This document shows positions 1 through 7,530 of a stretch of 14,148 nt of DNA, one piece after another. The notes beneath the pieces were generated by a model, which was not told where the DNA came from, searched no databases, and saw only the letters and a program-made list of their open reading frames with translations. The translations under genes were made by a program, and so were the position numbers. Origin of the DNA: an uncultured Clostridia bacterium (GTDB taxonomy: Bacteria; Bacillota; Clostridia; Christensenellales; Aristaeellaceae); assembly GCA_937906775.1 (NCBI GenBank), contig CALCUD010000124.1, positions 1 through 14,148 of the forward strand, in the 5' to 3' direction. Within the stretch, counting starts at the first letter, position 1. Each line of letters begins with the position of its first letter.

Positions 1-1559
1 TTTCTCTTCATCCGGCAAATGTAAAATCCTTCCACTCCGTCCCTGTACGGCAGCAATTGAAGCCCCGGATCCGCGTACCTGCGATACTTTTCAGGGATCG
101 AATCCGGAAGCGGAACCGCTTCAAACTCCGGATGTTTTTCCAGGAACGCCGCGGTCTGTCTTTCGTTTTCATCCTTCAGAACAGAACATGTGGAATAGAC
201 GAGCGTTCCACCAGATTTCACATACCGGCACACGGTATCCAGAAGTTTCGCCTGAAGCGCAATCAGTTCCGCGACGCTTTCCTCCGTCACCCGCAGCCGG
301 ATATCCGGTTTTTCCGCCATTACCCCCAGTCCGGAGCATGGCGCGTCCAGTAAAACCGTATCCATGCTTTCCGTCAGATCTTCACGGAATACGGAAGCGT
401 CTCTTACGATCGGCCGGATGTTTTCCAGTCCGAGCCGTTTCGCCTGTGCGGCGATCAGCTGTACTCTGTGTTCATGGATGTCCCAGGCCTGTACGCGTCC
501 CGTTCCTCCCATGATCTCAGCCATCAGGCACGTTTTTCCGCCCGGGGCTGCGCAGCAGTCCAGTACGGTTTTGCCCCGGCGAACATCTGCCGCCAGCGCA
601 GCCATCACGCTGCTCTCGGATTGAATGGAGAAGTTCCCTCCAGTAAAGTCTGAGTCGCGGCCGATGTCCATTGCGCCGGTGATTCGCCAGGCGTACGGGA
701 CTTCCGTCTTTTCCCGCCCCCAGATCTTTTTCGCCAGCAGTTCCTCCATCCCGGCGTCATTCATTCTTGTCAGATTGGGCCGGACCGTCACATAGTTCTC
801 CCCGTTACGAAAACCCGCAACCTTTTCCGCTTCCCCGCCATAATCGGCGCGAAGCTTTTTCGCCAGCCATTCCGGAACGGAGCATTTCAGGGAGAACGCC
901 TTATCCGGCTCTGTCTCCGGATCCGGCCAGATCAGCTCGTCCTTTTTCCGGACAAGGTTTCTCAGGATCCCGTTGCAGACGCCCTTCAGGCCTTCCATGC
1001 CAAGCTCACGGCAAAGTTCCACACAGGTGTTGGTCGCCGCGCTCTCCGGAATCCGGTCTTCCAGAAGTATTTGGCAGGCTCCGAGACGCAGGATGTTTTT
1101 CAGTTTGATATCCGTGTCCTCACGGGCCATGACCTGGCTCAGCGCATGATCCAGATAAAGCAGATGATCCAGCGTGTCGTAGACCAGCCGGCTCACCAGA
1201 CGCCGGTCGGCGGAATTCAGGCCGCTTCCCTGCAATGCCTCATCCAGCGTCAGGCTCGCGTACGCACCGCCTTCCGTCACTTTACGCAGGACGTTCAATG
1301 CGATCCGACGCGCCTCCAGGCCTTCCATCGGAGCATTTTCTTTCTTCTGCGCCGGCTTGCCATAGGGACCTTTTCCGTTTCCGGACGGTTTGCCATAGGG
1401 ACCTTTTCTGTCTCCGGCTGTCCTGCCGTAAGGTCCTTTCCGTTCTCCCGTGTTTTGTCCGCTGAATCCGCTCCGGCCGTTCACCGTTTTTCCTGATCCG
1501 GCCCGGTTCGCGTTTCCGGCAGGTCTCGCTGTCTTTCCTGTTTGATTTTTCTCGTTCAT
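1..1559 (-). CDS. rsmB: 16S rRNA m5C967 methyltransferase RsmB, 3' end cut by window edge
   Basis: The minus frame is open from an ATG at 1559 to the left edge (519 full codons). It ends within a few residues of the usual RsmB C-terminus, since the last residues read EGFYICRMKR. RsmB methylates C5 of a cytosine in 16S rRNA using S-adenosylmethionine. Residues about 79-215 resemble the NusB-like RNA-binding domain. The Rossmann methyltransferase domain follows, with the SAM motif AAPGGK, the DAPCSG motif (Cys408) and the STCS motif with the likely nucleophile Cys458. The ATG overlaps the fmt stop codon (ATGA), with an AGGAAGAGG/CGGAG ribosome site just upstream, which supports this start. It therefore has about 78 residues before the usual family start near Met78, rich in Gly, Lys and Arg and carrying three 11-residue repeats. 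It is the last visible gene of the priA-def-fmt-rsmB operon. Identity is firm; the function of the extension is unknown. Confidence 0.95.
   Translation of the reverse strand, partial: MNEKNQTGKTARPAGNANRAGSGKTVNGRSGFSGQNTGERKGPYGRTAGDRKGPYGKPSGNGKGPYGKPAQKKENAPMEGLEARRIALNVLRKVTEGGAYASLTLDEALQGSGLNSADRRLVSRLVYDTLDHLLYLDHALSQVMAREDTDIKLKNILRLGACQILLEDRIPESAATNTCVELCRELGMEGLKGVCNGILRNLVRKKDELIWPDPETEPDKAFSLKCSVPEWLAKKLRADYGGEAEKVAGFRNGENYVTVRPNLTRMNDAGMEELLAKKIWGREKTEVPYAWRITGAMDIGRDSDFTGGNFSIQSESSVMAALAADVRRGKTVLDCCAAPGGKTCLMAEIMGGTGRVQAWDIHEHRVQLIAAQAKRLGLENIRPIVRDASVFREDLTESMDTVLLDAPCSGLGVMAEKPDIRLRVTEESVAELIALQAKLLDTVCRYVKSGGTLVYSTCSVLKDENERQTAAFLEKHPEFEAVPLPDSIPEKYRRYADPGLQLLPYRDGVEGFYICRMKR
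1341..1439 (-). repeat. Three tandem 33-bp units coding KGPYG repeats in the RsmB N-terminus
   Basis: Codons 41-73 of rsmB read as three consecutive 11-residue units: KGPYGRTAGDR, KGPYGKPSGNG, KGPYGKPAQKK. The invariant core is K-G-P-Y-G. The last two copies share nearly identical DNA over the core, while the first differs at synonymous positions. The reading frame is kept because the unit length is divisible by three. The surrounding residues are also Gly/Ser/Lys/Arg rich, so the segment is probably disordered and basic. Confidence 0.9.
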
Positions 1560-2491
1560 ATGCTCCGAACCTCTTCCTCAGGCAATATGCAGACCTGATG
1601 TCCGCGCAGATAATCCTCAGCACGCATCGGCTTTCCTCCGGGCGCCTGCAGTTCCAGGATCCGGACGGCGCCGGTTCCGCACGCAATGATCAGGCCGCCC
1701 TTCGCGTCCGCCGTAAGCACGGTTCCGGGAGCGCCGTCGCCCTCGGCGCAAATCGCCCGGAGCAGCTTCAACCGGCCTTCCGGCACGGGAACAGACGCAC
1801 ATGGCCACGGATTCAGTCCGTTGATCATCCCGCGGACCAGGTTCGCGTCCGCGTTGAAATCGATCCGGCTCAGTTCCTTTCCAAGCATGGGATCGTAAGT
1901 CATACGGTTTTCATCCTGCGGAACGGATTTCAGGGTTCCGGCTTCCAGTTTCTTTACTGTCCGGATCAGAAGTTCCGCACCGAGATGGCTCAGCCGTTCC
2001 GTCAGTTCAGCGCAGGTTTCGCTTTTGCCGATCTCCGTTTCTGCCTGCAGCAGGATATCCCCCGTGTCGATTCCGGGATCCATCAGCATCGTGGTAACGC
2101 CCGCTTTCTCATCTGCGTCCATGACGGCGCGCGCGATAGGCGCCGCGCCGCGATGTCTCGGAAGAAGACTGGCGTGAACATTGATATTTCCAAGCGGAGG
2201 TATATCCAGGATTTCCTTGCTCAGAATCTGCCCGAAGGCCGCTGTCACACACAAATCCGGTTTCAGCCCGCGCAGGGTCTCGACCCCGTCACGCCGGATT
2301 TTCTCCGGCTGGAATACGGGAATACCATACTTCTCCGCCGTGACCTTGACCGGAGGAGGAGTCAGCTTGTTTCCTCGTCCCTTCGGCCGGTCCGGCTGGG
2401 TGAATACGCCGACAAGGTCATATCCGTTGCTGTGCAGCGCTTCCAGAACGGGAACGGCAAACTCCGGCGTACCCATGAACACGATCCTCAT
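1556..2491 (-). CDS. fmt: Methionyl-tRNA formyltransferase
   Basis: This 311-residue protein formylates the amino group of Met on initiator tRNA, using 10-formyl-tetrahydrofolate. The N-terminus MRIVFMGTPEFAVPVLEAL is typical. The catalytic triad is Asn104 and His106 (in NINVHASLLPRHRGAAPI) and Asp142 (in DPGIDTGD). A QPDRPKGRG loop lies at 32-40. The C-terminal OB-like domain, from about 205, starts near the conserved KELSRIDFNADA segment. Length is normal for the family. Its ATG overlaps the def stop codon by four bases (ATGA) and its own stop overlaps the rsmB start in the same way, so translation is probably coupled along the operon. Pairing with def is the standard partnership of N-terminal formylation and deformylation. 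Nothing appears missing. Confidence 0.98.
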   Translation of the reverse strand: MRIVFMGTPEFAVPVLEALHSNGYDLVGVFTQPDRPKGRGNKLTPPPVKVTAEKYGIPVFQPEKIRRDGVETLRGLKPDLCVTAAFGQILSKEILDIPPLGNINVHASLLPRHRGAAPIARAVMDADEKAGVTTMLMDPGIDTGDILLQAETEIGKSETCAELTERLSHLGAELLIRTVKKLEAGTLKSVPQDENRMTYDPMLGKELSRIDFNADANLVRGMINGLNPWPCASVPVPEGRLKLLRAICAEGDGAPGTVLTADAKGGLIIACGTGAVRILELQAPGGKPMRAEDYLRGHQVCILPEEEVRSI

Positions 2492-3003
2492 TCGTCCTCA
2501 TCCTCCGGCGTATCATCCTCGGGAATGTGACCCTGGATCTCCTCCGGTGTCAGTTCCCGGTCCATCACATCAAGGTACAGCGTACCGTCCAGATGATCCA
2601 GCTCATGGCAGACCGCGCGAGCCTCAAATCCTTCTGTTTCCAGTTCGAACCAATCGCCGTGCCTGTCCTGATAGCGTACCTTCACGCGGTAGGGACGCGT
2701 CACAACGCCCTGTCTTCCCGGCACGCTCAGACATCCCTCCCGGCCCGTCTGACTTCCGGAGCGTTCGATGATCTCAGGGTTAATCAGCTCCAGTCTGCCG
2801 CTTTGGTCCTCTGTCACATCGACTACCGCCACGCGACGCAGAATACCGACCTGCGGCCCCGCCAATCCTACGCCCTCGGCCTTGTACATAGTATCTGCCA
2901 TATCTTTCAGCAGAATGGCCAGCCGCAGATCGAACTTCTCCTGCTTTTTGCAGACCTTCCGCAAGGTATCATCCCCGAGTTCCACAATCTTTCTCGTACC
3001 CAT
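2488..3003 (-). CDS. def: Peptide deformylase
   Basis: This 171-residue metalloenzyme removes the formyl group from the N-terminal Met of new proteins. All three family motifs are present: GVGLAGPQ at about 44-51 (the more common form is GLAAPQ, so one Ala to Gly change), EGCLS with metal-ligand Cys91, and HELDH with ligands His133 and His137 and catalytic Glu134. The C-terminus is a short acidic tail (PEDDTPEDEDE), longer and more acidic than needed for the fold. I take ATG at 3003 as the start. It has a GAGGAGA ribosome site seven bases upstream, whereas the in-frame GTG at 3018 overlaps that site. The gene begins 11 bases after the priA stop and overlaps fmt by four bases. Confidence 0.97.
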   Translation of the reverse strand: MGTRKIVELGDDTLRKVCKKQEKFDLRLAILLKDMADTMYKAEGVGLAGPQVGILRRVAVVDVTEDQSGRLELINPEIIERSGSQTGREGCLSVPGRQGVVTRPYRVKVRYQDRHGDWFELETEGFEARAVCHELDHLDGTLYLDVMDRELTPEEIQGHIPEDDTPEDEDE

Positions 3004-3014
3004 GTCCGTTCTCC

Positions 3015-5252
3015 TCACATCATCGTAGTAGGATTGTATTCAAACCAGATTTCCGCATCCGTAAAGCCATCCGCAGCCAGCGCCGTCAATTCTCCGCAAA
3101 ATGATTCCGTCTCCCCGCTGACCAGCAGTTTCATCAGGATATGTCTGCGCGCTTTTCCGCGAAGCACCTTCACGGGCGGCGTGTCTCTGCTCATCAGAAG
3201 CACCTTCCGCTGCCATCCGGGATGCGACGCGAGCAGTTCGCTGACCCGTTTCTCCGTTTGAATCGCGGCAGCCTCCGCTTTTTCTTCTGTCCGGCTCTCG
3301 ATCAACAGGCGCGCCATCACAGTAAACGGCGGATACAGTGCACGGCGTCTTCTGGCGAATTCGTCCTCAAAAAACGCCCGGTAATCCTGTTTTGCAGCAA
3401 ACCCCAGCACCCTGTCCTCGGGTTTATAGGTCTGAATGATGACCCGGCCCGGGATCTCGCCCCGGCCCGCGCGACCGGCAACCTGAGTCAGGAGTTGGAA
3501 TGTTCTTTCTCTGCTTCGGAAATCCGGCAGATTCAGCGTCATATCCGCCGCGATCACACCGACCAGCGTAACCTGCGGGAAATCCAGGCCCTTCGCGATC
3601 ATCTGCGTACCGATCAGGATCCGGGCTTTCCCGGACCGGAATTCCTCAAGGATCCGGCCGTGCCCGTCCTTCCCGGACGTAGTATCGATATCCATCCGGG
3701 CAACAGATATCCCGGGCAGCAGATTCCGGACCGCTTCCTCCACCTTCTGTGTTCCCGCCCCGAAATAGCGGATATATTTTCCGCCGCATTCCGGGCAGGA
3801 CGCAGGCGGCGGTATATGACATCCGCAATAGTGACACTGCAGTTCACCGTTCGCTTCAGCCAGATGATAGGTCATACTCACATCGCAATTCGGACATTTG
3901 ACCACATAGCCACAGCTCCGGCAGGACACAAAGGAATTGTATCCCCTTCGGTTCATCAGCAGCATTGCCTGCTGCCCGTTCCGGACGGTCTCCTTCAAAG
4001 CTGCCCGCAGAACGCCGCTGAGTACGGTCCGGTTACCGTTTTCAAGTTCCCGGCGCATGTCGACAAGCTCGACCTCAGGCATCGGTCTGTCCATCACCCG
4101 GTGCGGCATTTCAAGCAGCATGTAGTCACCCCGTCTGGCACGGGAAAATGAAAGGATGCTGGGCGTCGCACTGGCGAGAATGAGCGTCGCTCCTTCCCGT
4201 TCGCACCGGCTTGCGGCAACATCCCGGGTATCATACCGGGGATGATGATCGTTATAATAGGTGCTTTCATGCTCTTCGTCCACAACGATCAGCCCCAGCT
4301 GCTCAGTGGGCGCGAAAACGGCGCTGCGCGCTCCGATCACGACCCGGGCATCCCCCCGGCGGATCCGGCGCCACTCGTCAAATCGCTCTCCCGGACTCAA
4401 TCGGGAATGGATTACCGCCGCAACGGAACCGAACCGGCTCCGGAACCAGGATACCATTTGCGGTGTCAAAGCAATCTCAGGAACAAGAATGATGGCCTGT
4501 TTTCCCATCTCCATCGTTCGCTGGACCGCTTTCATGAAAACCTCAGTCTTTCCGCTTCCGGTCACCCCGTGAAGCAGAAATCTCCCGCGCCCGGCTTCAA
4601 GTTCAGGAAGGATCTCCTCCAGCACTTCCTGCTGACCCGCGGTCAGCGTGTGACCTTCGGAAACCTCGCCGGCCCACGCGCCTCCGGGAATCCGGAGCTG
4701 TTCCTGTTCATAAAGTGTTATGAAGCCTTCCGTCTGAAGACGTTTCAACGCTTCGTGCGGATCCCGGATCCGCTCCGAGATCTCACTCAGCGTCATCTGC
4801 TTTCTCTCGGCCAGAAGGGACAGGATCCCGCGTCGTTTCATGCTTCGTTTTTCCGCACCGGCCGCAGCTGCAGCCTCCTCCGGTGAAACCTGCAAAGCAG
4901 CAACGGAAACCGTCTTCATCCGGATACGGCCGCCGCGCATCTGGGCTGGCAGCATCAGCCGAAGTGTTTCTGCGAGAGGACAATGGGCGTTCTCCGCCAT
5001 TTCCGTCGCCAGCGCCATCAATCCCGGAAGGATCGCCGGATAGTCCTCAAGAATTCCGGTAACATTCCTGATCCGTTCCGGTGCAAGTTCCGTTTCCTCG
5101 GTCAGAGAAATCACGAAGCCCTCTTTTTCACGGGTTCCGAAAGGGACGGTCACCCGCTGCCCCGGAGCAAGAGTCAGTCCGTCCGGAATGCGGTAGGTAA
5201 AGGTGTGTGCAACGTTTTCATGAACGATATCAACAATCACTTGACAGTACAC
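3015..5252 (-). CDS. priA: Primosomal replication-restart helicase PriA
   Basis: PriA is a superfamily 2 DNA helicase that recognises stalled forks and reloads the replicative helicase. From the GTG start the protein has 745 residues. The N-terminal 3'-DNA-binding domain begins VYCQVIVDIV. Walker A is GVTGSGKTE at about 229-237 and the DEEH box is at 325-328. The zinc-binding insertion has eight cysteines (444, 447, 453, 456, 473, 476, 486, 489). Helicase motif VI-like residues QVAGRAGRGEIPG follow. In-frame ATGs at 5306 and 5291 would give a longer protein. However, the promoter -10 box lies at 5290-5295, so both precede the predicted transcript start. The GTG at 5252 has a very strong GGAGGGAGGGG ribosome site and matches the family N-terminus. 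It is first gene of the operon with def, fmt and rsmB. Confidence 0.97.
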   Translation of the reverse strand: MYCQVIVDIVHENVAHTFTYRIPDGLTLAPGQRVTVPFGTREKEGFVISLTEETELAPERIRNVTGILEDYPAILPGLMALATEMAENAHCPLAETLRLMLPAQMRGGRIRMKTVSVAALQVSPEEAAAAAGAEKRSMKRRGILSLLAERKQMTLSEISERIRDPHEALKRLQTEGFITLYEQEQLRIPGGAWAGEVSEGHTLTAGQQEVLEEILPELEAGRGRFLLHGVTGSGKTEVFMKAVQRTMEMGKQAIILVPEIALTPQMVSWFRSRFGSVAAVIHSRLSPGERFDEWRRIRRGDARVVIGARSAVFAPTEQLGLIVVDEEHESTYYNDHHPRYDTRDVAASRCEREGATLILASATPSILSFSRARRGDYMLLEMPHRVMDRPMPEVELVDMRRELENGNRTVLSGVLRAALKETVRNGQQAMLLMNRRGYNSFVSCRSCGYVVKCPNCDVSMTYHLAEANGELQCHYCGCHIPPPASCPECGGKYIRYFGAGTQKVEEAVRNLLPGISVARMDIDTTSGKDGHGRILEEFRSGKARILIGTQMIAKGLDFPQVTLVGVIAADMTLNLPDFRSRERTFQLLTQVAGRAGRGEIPGRVIIQTYKPEDRVLGFAAKQDYRAFFEDEFARRRRALYPPFTVMARLLIESRTEEKAEAAAIQTEKRVSELLASHPGWQRKVLLMSRDTPPVKVLRGKARRHILMKLLVSGETESFCGELTALAADGFTDAEIWFEYNPTTMM

Positions 5253-5289
5253 CTTTTCCCCTCCCTCCGGACATAAAATGCCACCTTTC

Positions 5290-5318
5290 ATTATAATGGA
5301 TATCATCCGTCATGACAA
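5290..5318 (-). promoter_or_regulatory. Sigma-A type promoter for the priA operon
   Basis: On the minus strand the -35 box TTGTCA (5313-5318) and the -10 box TATAAT (5290-5295) are separated by 17 bases. The predicted start near 5283 leaves a leader of about 30 bases before the GTG of priA. The -35 box sits directly after the U-tract of the iscU terminator, so the two operons are insulated within a few bases. Confidence 0.8.
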
Positions 5319-5319
5319 G

Positions 5320-5354
5320 TAAAAAACCTCTCTCCGTTATGTGGGAGAGAGGTT
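5320..5354 (-). terminator. Intrinsic terminator of the iscR-iscS-iscU operon
   Basis: Minus strand: AACCTCTCTCC and GGAGAGAGGTT form a perfect 11-bp stem with an 8-base loop, followed by a run of Ts (plus-strand A-run at 5321-5326). It lies 15 bases after the iscU stop codon. Confidence 0.93.
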
Positions 5355-5369
5355 GAAAACACTTTGCTT

Positions 5370-5744
5370 TTATCCTTCCGGATGCTTCTTCTGATAGTCT
5401 TCGATCGCCGCGTGGATAGCCTGCTCCGCGAGCATGGAACAGTGCATCTTGACAGGAGGCAGTCCGTCAAGGGCTTCCGCGACCGCCTGATTGGTCAACT
5501 GCAGGGCTTCGTCGATACTCTTTCCTTTGACCATTTCGGTAGCCATGGAACTGGTGGCGATCGCCGCGCCGCATCCGAAAGTCTTGAATTTAACATCCGT
5601 GATGATCCCGTCTTCAACCTTGATATCCATTTTCATGATATCTCCGCATTTGGCGTTTCCGACAGTGCCGGAACCGCTTGCATCCTCGATCTCGCCGACA
5701 TTGCGCGGATTGGAAAAGTGATCCATGACTTTATCGCTGTACAT
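5370..5744 (-). CDS. iscU: Fe-S cluster scaffold protein IscU (NifU-like)
   Basis: This 124-residue scaffold builds Fe-S clusters from sulfur delivered by the cysteine desulfurase IscS. The N-terminus MYSDKVMDHFSNPRNVGEIE is typical. The three cluster-binding cysteines are Cys33 (NAKCGD), Cys58 (FGCGAA) and Cys102 (HCSMLA), and Asp35 matches the residue that helps release the cluster. There is no C-terminal NifU or ferredoxin domain, so it is the short IscU/NifU-N type used in Clostridia. Its ribosome site GAGGAGG is partly made from the stop codon of iscS, 13 bases before the ATG, so translation of the two is probably linked. It is the last gene of the operon. In many Clostridia mnmA (trmU) follows, but here a terminator does. 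Confidence 0.97.
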   Translation of the reverse strand: MYSDKVMDHFSNPRNVGEIEDASGSGTVGNAKCGDIMKMDIKVEDGIITDVKFKTFGCGAAIATSSMATEMVKGKSIDEALQLTNQAVAEALDGLPPVKMHCSMLAEQAIHAAIEDYQKKHPEG

Positions 5745-5757
5745 TGTGTTTTCCTCC

Positions 5758-6948
5758 TCAATGAATAAAATTCGGTACGGTGGTGGTGTTCGCGTTCAGC
5801 ACGCTCATGGCCCGAAGGTCGCTGACAATGCCGGGCAGGACTTTCAGCACCTCGTCAATCTGCTCCTCTGTGGTATCCGTTCCGAGGGAGAGCCGCAGGC
5901 TTCCGTGGGCGATTTCATGCGGCAGGCCGATCGCCAGCAGCACATGACTGGGATCCAGAGATCCTGAGGTGCAGGCGCTTCCGCTGGAACCGGCGATTCC
6001 CGCCAGATCCAGCCTCAGCAGCAGTGCTTCACCCTCTACATAGCGGATGGAGACATTGCAGTTATTGGGAAGACGGTCAGTGGGATGACCATTCAGACGG
6101 ACATCCGAGATCTCCTTCAGAATACCGTTGATCAGTTTGTCGCGGAGCACAGTCATCCGGGCGGCGTTCTCCGTCAGGTTGGCAGCAGCCAGTTCAATCG
6201 CTTTGCCGATTCCGACGATCCCGGCCAGATTCTCCGTTCCCGCCCGCTGTCCGCGTTCCTGCGCGCCGCCGTGGATCAGCGTATCCAGCCGTACGCCCTT
6301 CCGGACATACAGAACGCCGATTCCCTTGGGGCCGTGGAATTTATGGCCGCTCATGGAAAGCATGTCGATGTTCATTTCGTTCACATTGATCGGAATGGCG
6401 CCAATCGCCTGCACTGCGTCAGTATGGAAAACGATACCGTGTTCATGCGCGATCCTGCCGATCTCGGCGATGGGCTGGACTGTTCCGATTTCATTGTTTG
6501 CCGCCATGACAGAGATCAGGATCGTCCTGTCTGTCACAGCCTTCTCCACATCCGCCGGAGACACCATGCCGGTTTCGTCCACAGGCAGGTAGGTGACTTC
6601 AAATCCCTGTTTTTCAAGCCACTTGCAGGTGTGCAGCACCGCGTGATGCTCGATTGCGGTAGTGATGATGTGGTTGCCTTTGTTCTTTTTCGCAAAGGCG
6701 GTCCCTTTGATCGCCCAGTTATCGCTCTCGCTTCCGCCGGCTGTGAAGTAAATTTCCTGCGGCTGCGCGCCGATGGCTGCGGCGACTTGCTTCCGGGCTG
6801 CGGAAACCGCCTTCGCTGCTTCCCTGCCCGTACCGTGAATGCTGGAGGGATTTCCGAAGCATTCGGTAAAATAAGGCAGCATCGTTTCAAGAACTTCCGG
6901 GGATACCGCGGTAGTCGCGGCGTTGTCAAGATAAATACGGTCAGTCAT
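5758..6948 (-). CDS. iscS: Cysteine desulfurase IscS (NifS family)
   Basis: This 396-residue PLP enzyme takes sulfur from cysteine as a persulfide and passes it to IscU. Visible features are the N-terminus IYLDNAATTAVSPEVLE, the EHHAVLH segment (His101/102), the PLP lysine Lys203 in SMSGHKFHGPKG, and the catalytic loop with Cys326 in GSSGSACTSG. The C-terminus runs about 15 residues past the last conserved helix (MSVLNANTTTVPNFIH). The start at 6948 has an AAGGAGT ribosome site nine bases upstream and lies seven bases after the iscR stop. The frame is open further upstream, but that part lies inside iscR and is not family-like. The order iscR-iscS-iscU fits a feedback-regulated Fe-S assembly operon. 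Identity is firm; whether it also serves tRNA thiolation cannot be told. Confidence 0.97.
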   Translation of the reverse strand: MTDRIYLDNAATTAVSPEVLETMLPYFTECFGNPSSIHGTGREAAKAVSAARKQVAAAIGAQPQEIYFTAGGSESDNWAIKGTAFAKKNKGNHIITTAIEHHAVLHTCKWLEKQGFEVTYLPVDETGMVSPADVEKAVTDRTILISVMAANNEIGTVQPIAEIGRIAHEHGIVFHTDAVQAIGAIPINVNEMNIDMLSMSGHKFHGPKGIGVLYVRKGVRLDTLIHGGAQERGQRAGTENLAGIVGIGKAIELAAANLTENAARMTVLRDKLINGILKEISDVRLNGHPTDRLPNNCNVSIRYVEGEALLLRLDLAGIAGSSGSACTSGSLDPSHVLLAIGLPHEIAHGSLRLSLGTDTTEEQIDEVLKVLPGIVSDLRAMSVLNANTTTVPNFIH

Positions 6949-6955
6949 ATCGGTA

Positions 6956-7384
6956 TTACTCCTTCGTTTCAGGAATGCCGAAGCTTTCATGCTCCAGCAT
7001 ATCCCGCAGTGTAATGGAATCCAGCAGATCATTGATGGATCGGGAAAGATAATCCCAGACGCGTCGCGCTTTACATCCTCCGCTTTTTTCACAGCAGCTT
7101 TCATCGGTCAGACAGTCGGAAATATTCAGCGGTCCTTCGGAAGCGTTCAGAATGTCCCCGACCGTGATTGTTTCCGGCGCGCCTGCCAGCGAATATCCTC
7201 CCTGAGCGCCGCGGGCTGTCGTCACCAGTCCGGCCTTTCGCAAAGTTCCGAGCAGCTGTTCCAGATAGTCCTCCGGAACGCCGATCGCCGCGATCGCTTT
7301 CAGAGGCTGCGGGCCGTCGTCCGCATGCTCCGCGAGGTAGTGCATGGCATAGAGACTGTATTTCCCCTTGGTTGACAGTTTCAT
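6956..7384 (-). CDS. iscR: Rrf2-family Fe-S-sensing regulator, IscR-like
   Basis: This 142-residue protein has an N-terminal winged helix (MKLSTKGKYSLYAMHYLAEH, then PLKAIA and the recognition region VPEDYLEQLLGTLRKAGLV) and the Rrf2 wing GAQGGYSL. C-terminal cysteines at 91, 97, 98 and 104 match the three-cysteine cluster site of IscR (C-X5-C-X6-C using 91, 97 and 104), with one extra Cys98. This separates it from cysteine-metabolism CymR, which lacks them. By family knowledge it binds DNA in a way that depends on its Fe-S cluster and controls its own operon. The ATG at 7384 has an AGGGAGA ribosome site. A longer in-frame start at 7441 would read through the operator and promoter and is rejected. 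The 14-bp inverted repeat just upstream is its likely binding site. Confidence 0.94.
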   Translation of the reverse strand: MKLSTKGKYSLYAMHYLAEHADDGPQPLKAIAAIGVPEDYLEQLLGTLRKAGLVTTARGAQGGYSLAGAPETITVGDILNASEGPLNISDCLTDESCCEKSGGCKARRVWDYLSRSINDLLDSITLRDMLEHESFGIPETKE

Positions 7385-7395
7385 TTCATTCTCCC

Positions 7396-7428
7396 TTCGA
7401 ATTCCGATAAAAAGTATCGGAATTCGAA
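7396..7428 (-). promoter_or_regulatory. 14-bp perfect inverted repeat, probable IscR operator
   Basis: Plus strand arms TTCGAATTCCGATA (7396-7409) and TATCGGAATTCGAA (7415-7428) are perfect complements with a 5-base spacer AAAAG. The repeat covers roughly +1 to +30 of the predicted iscR transcript and ends just before the ribosome site. It can act as a repressor site or form an RNA hairpin. The GGAAT/ATTCC core resembles known Rrf2-family sites, but the assignment to IscR is inferred from position. Confidence 0.8.
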
Positions 7429-7431
7429 AAA

Positions 7432-7460
7432 ATGATATCATACCCGACCGTTTTTGTCAA
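7432..7460 (-). promoter_or_regulatory. Sigma-A type promoter of iscR-iscS-iscU
   Basis: Minus strand: -35 TTGACA (7455-7460), 17-base spacer, -10 TATCAT (7432-7437). The predicted start falls at about 7425, inside the inverted repeat, so a bound repressor would block initiation. Confidence 0.8.
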
Positions 7461-7475
7461 CAATCCGGTAAGGGT

Positions 7476-7504
7476 TTGCCCGTTCGATCGGAAGATGGTA
7501 TAAT
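7476..7504 (+). promoter_or_regulatory. Sigma-A type promoter of the DUF362/ferredoxin gene
   Basis: Plus strand: -35 TTGCCC (7476-7481), 17-base spacer, -10 TATAAT (7499-7504). The start codon at 7531 follows after an expected leader of about 20 bases containing GAAGGAG. It is divergent from, and does not overlap, the iscR promoter. Confidence 0.75.
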
Positions 7505-7530
7505 GAATCAATCTGTTGAAGGAGTCACAT

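Noticed and set aside
1341..1439. CRISPR-like or mobile repeat
   Set aside because: The 33-bp units are contiguous without spacers, keep the reading frame and encode a peptide repeat, so they are a coding tandem repeat.
1598..2530. Plus-strand open frame of about 310 codons
   Set aside because: It lies antisense to fmt, whose protein is full of family motifs. The plus frame encodes nothing recognisable and has no ribosome site. High GC leaves antisense frames open.
3141..4151. Plus-strand open frame of about 336 codons
   Set aside because: It is antisense to priA, which has Walker A, DEEH and eight zinc cysteines in frame.
5253..5306. Longer PriA with an ATG start at 5306 or 5291
   Set aside because: The promoter -10 box lies at 5290-5295, so these codons would not be in the mRNA. 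The GTG at 5252 has a near-perfect ribosome site.
6949..7104. Upstream extension of the iscS frame
   Set aside because: The extra 52 residues overlap iscR and do not resemble a desulfurase. The ATG at 6948 has a strong ribosome site and a canonical N-terminus.
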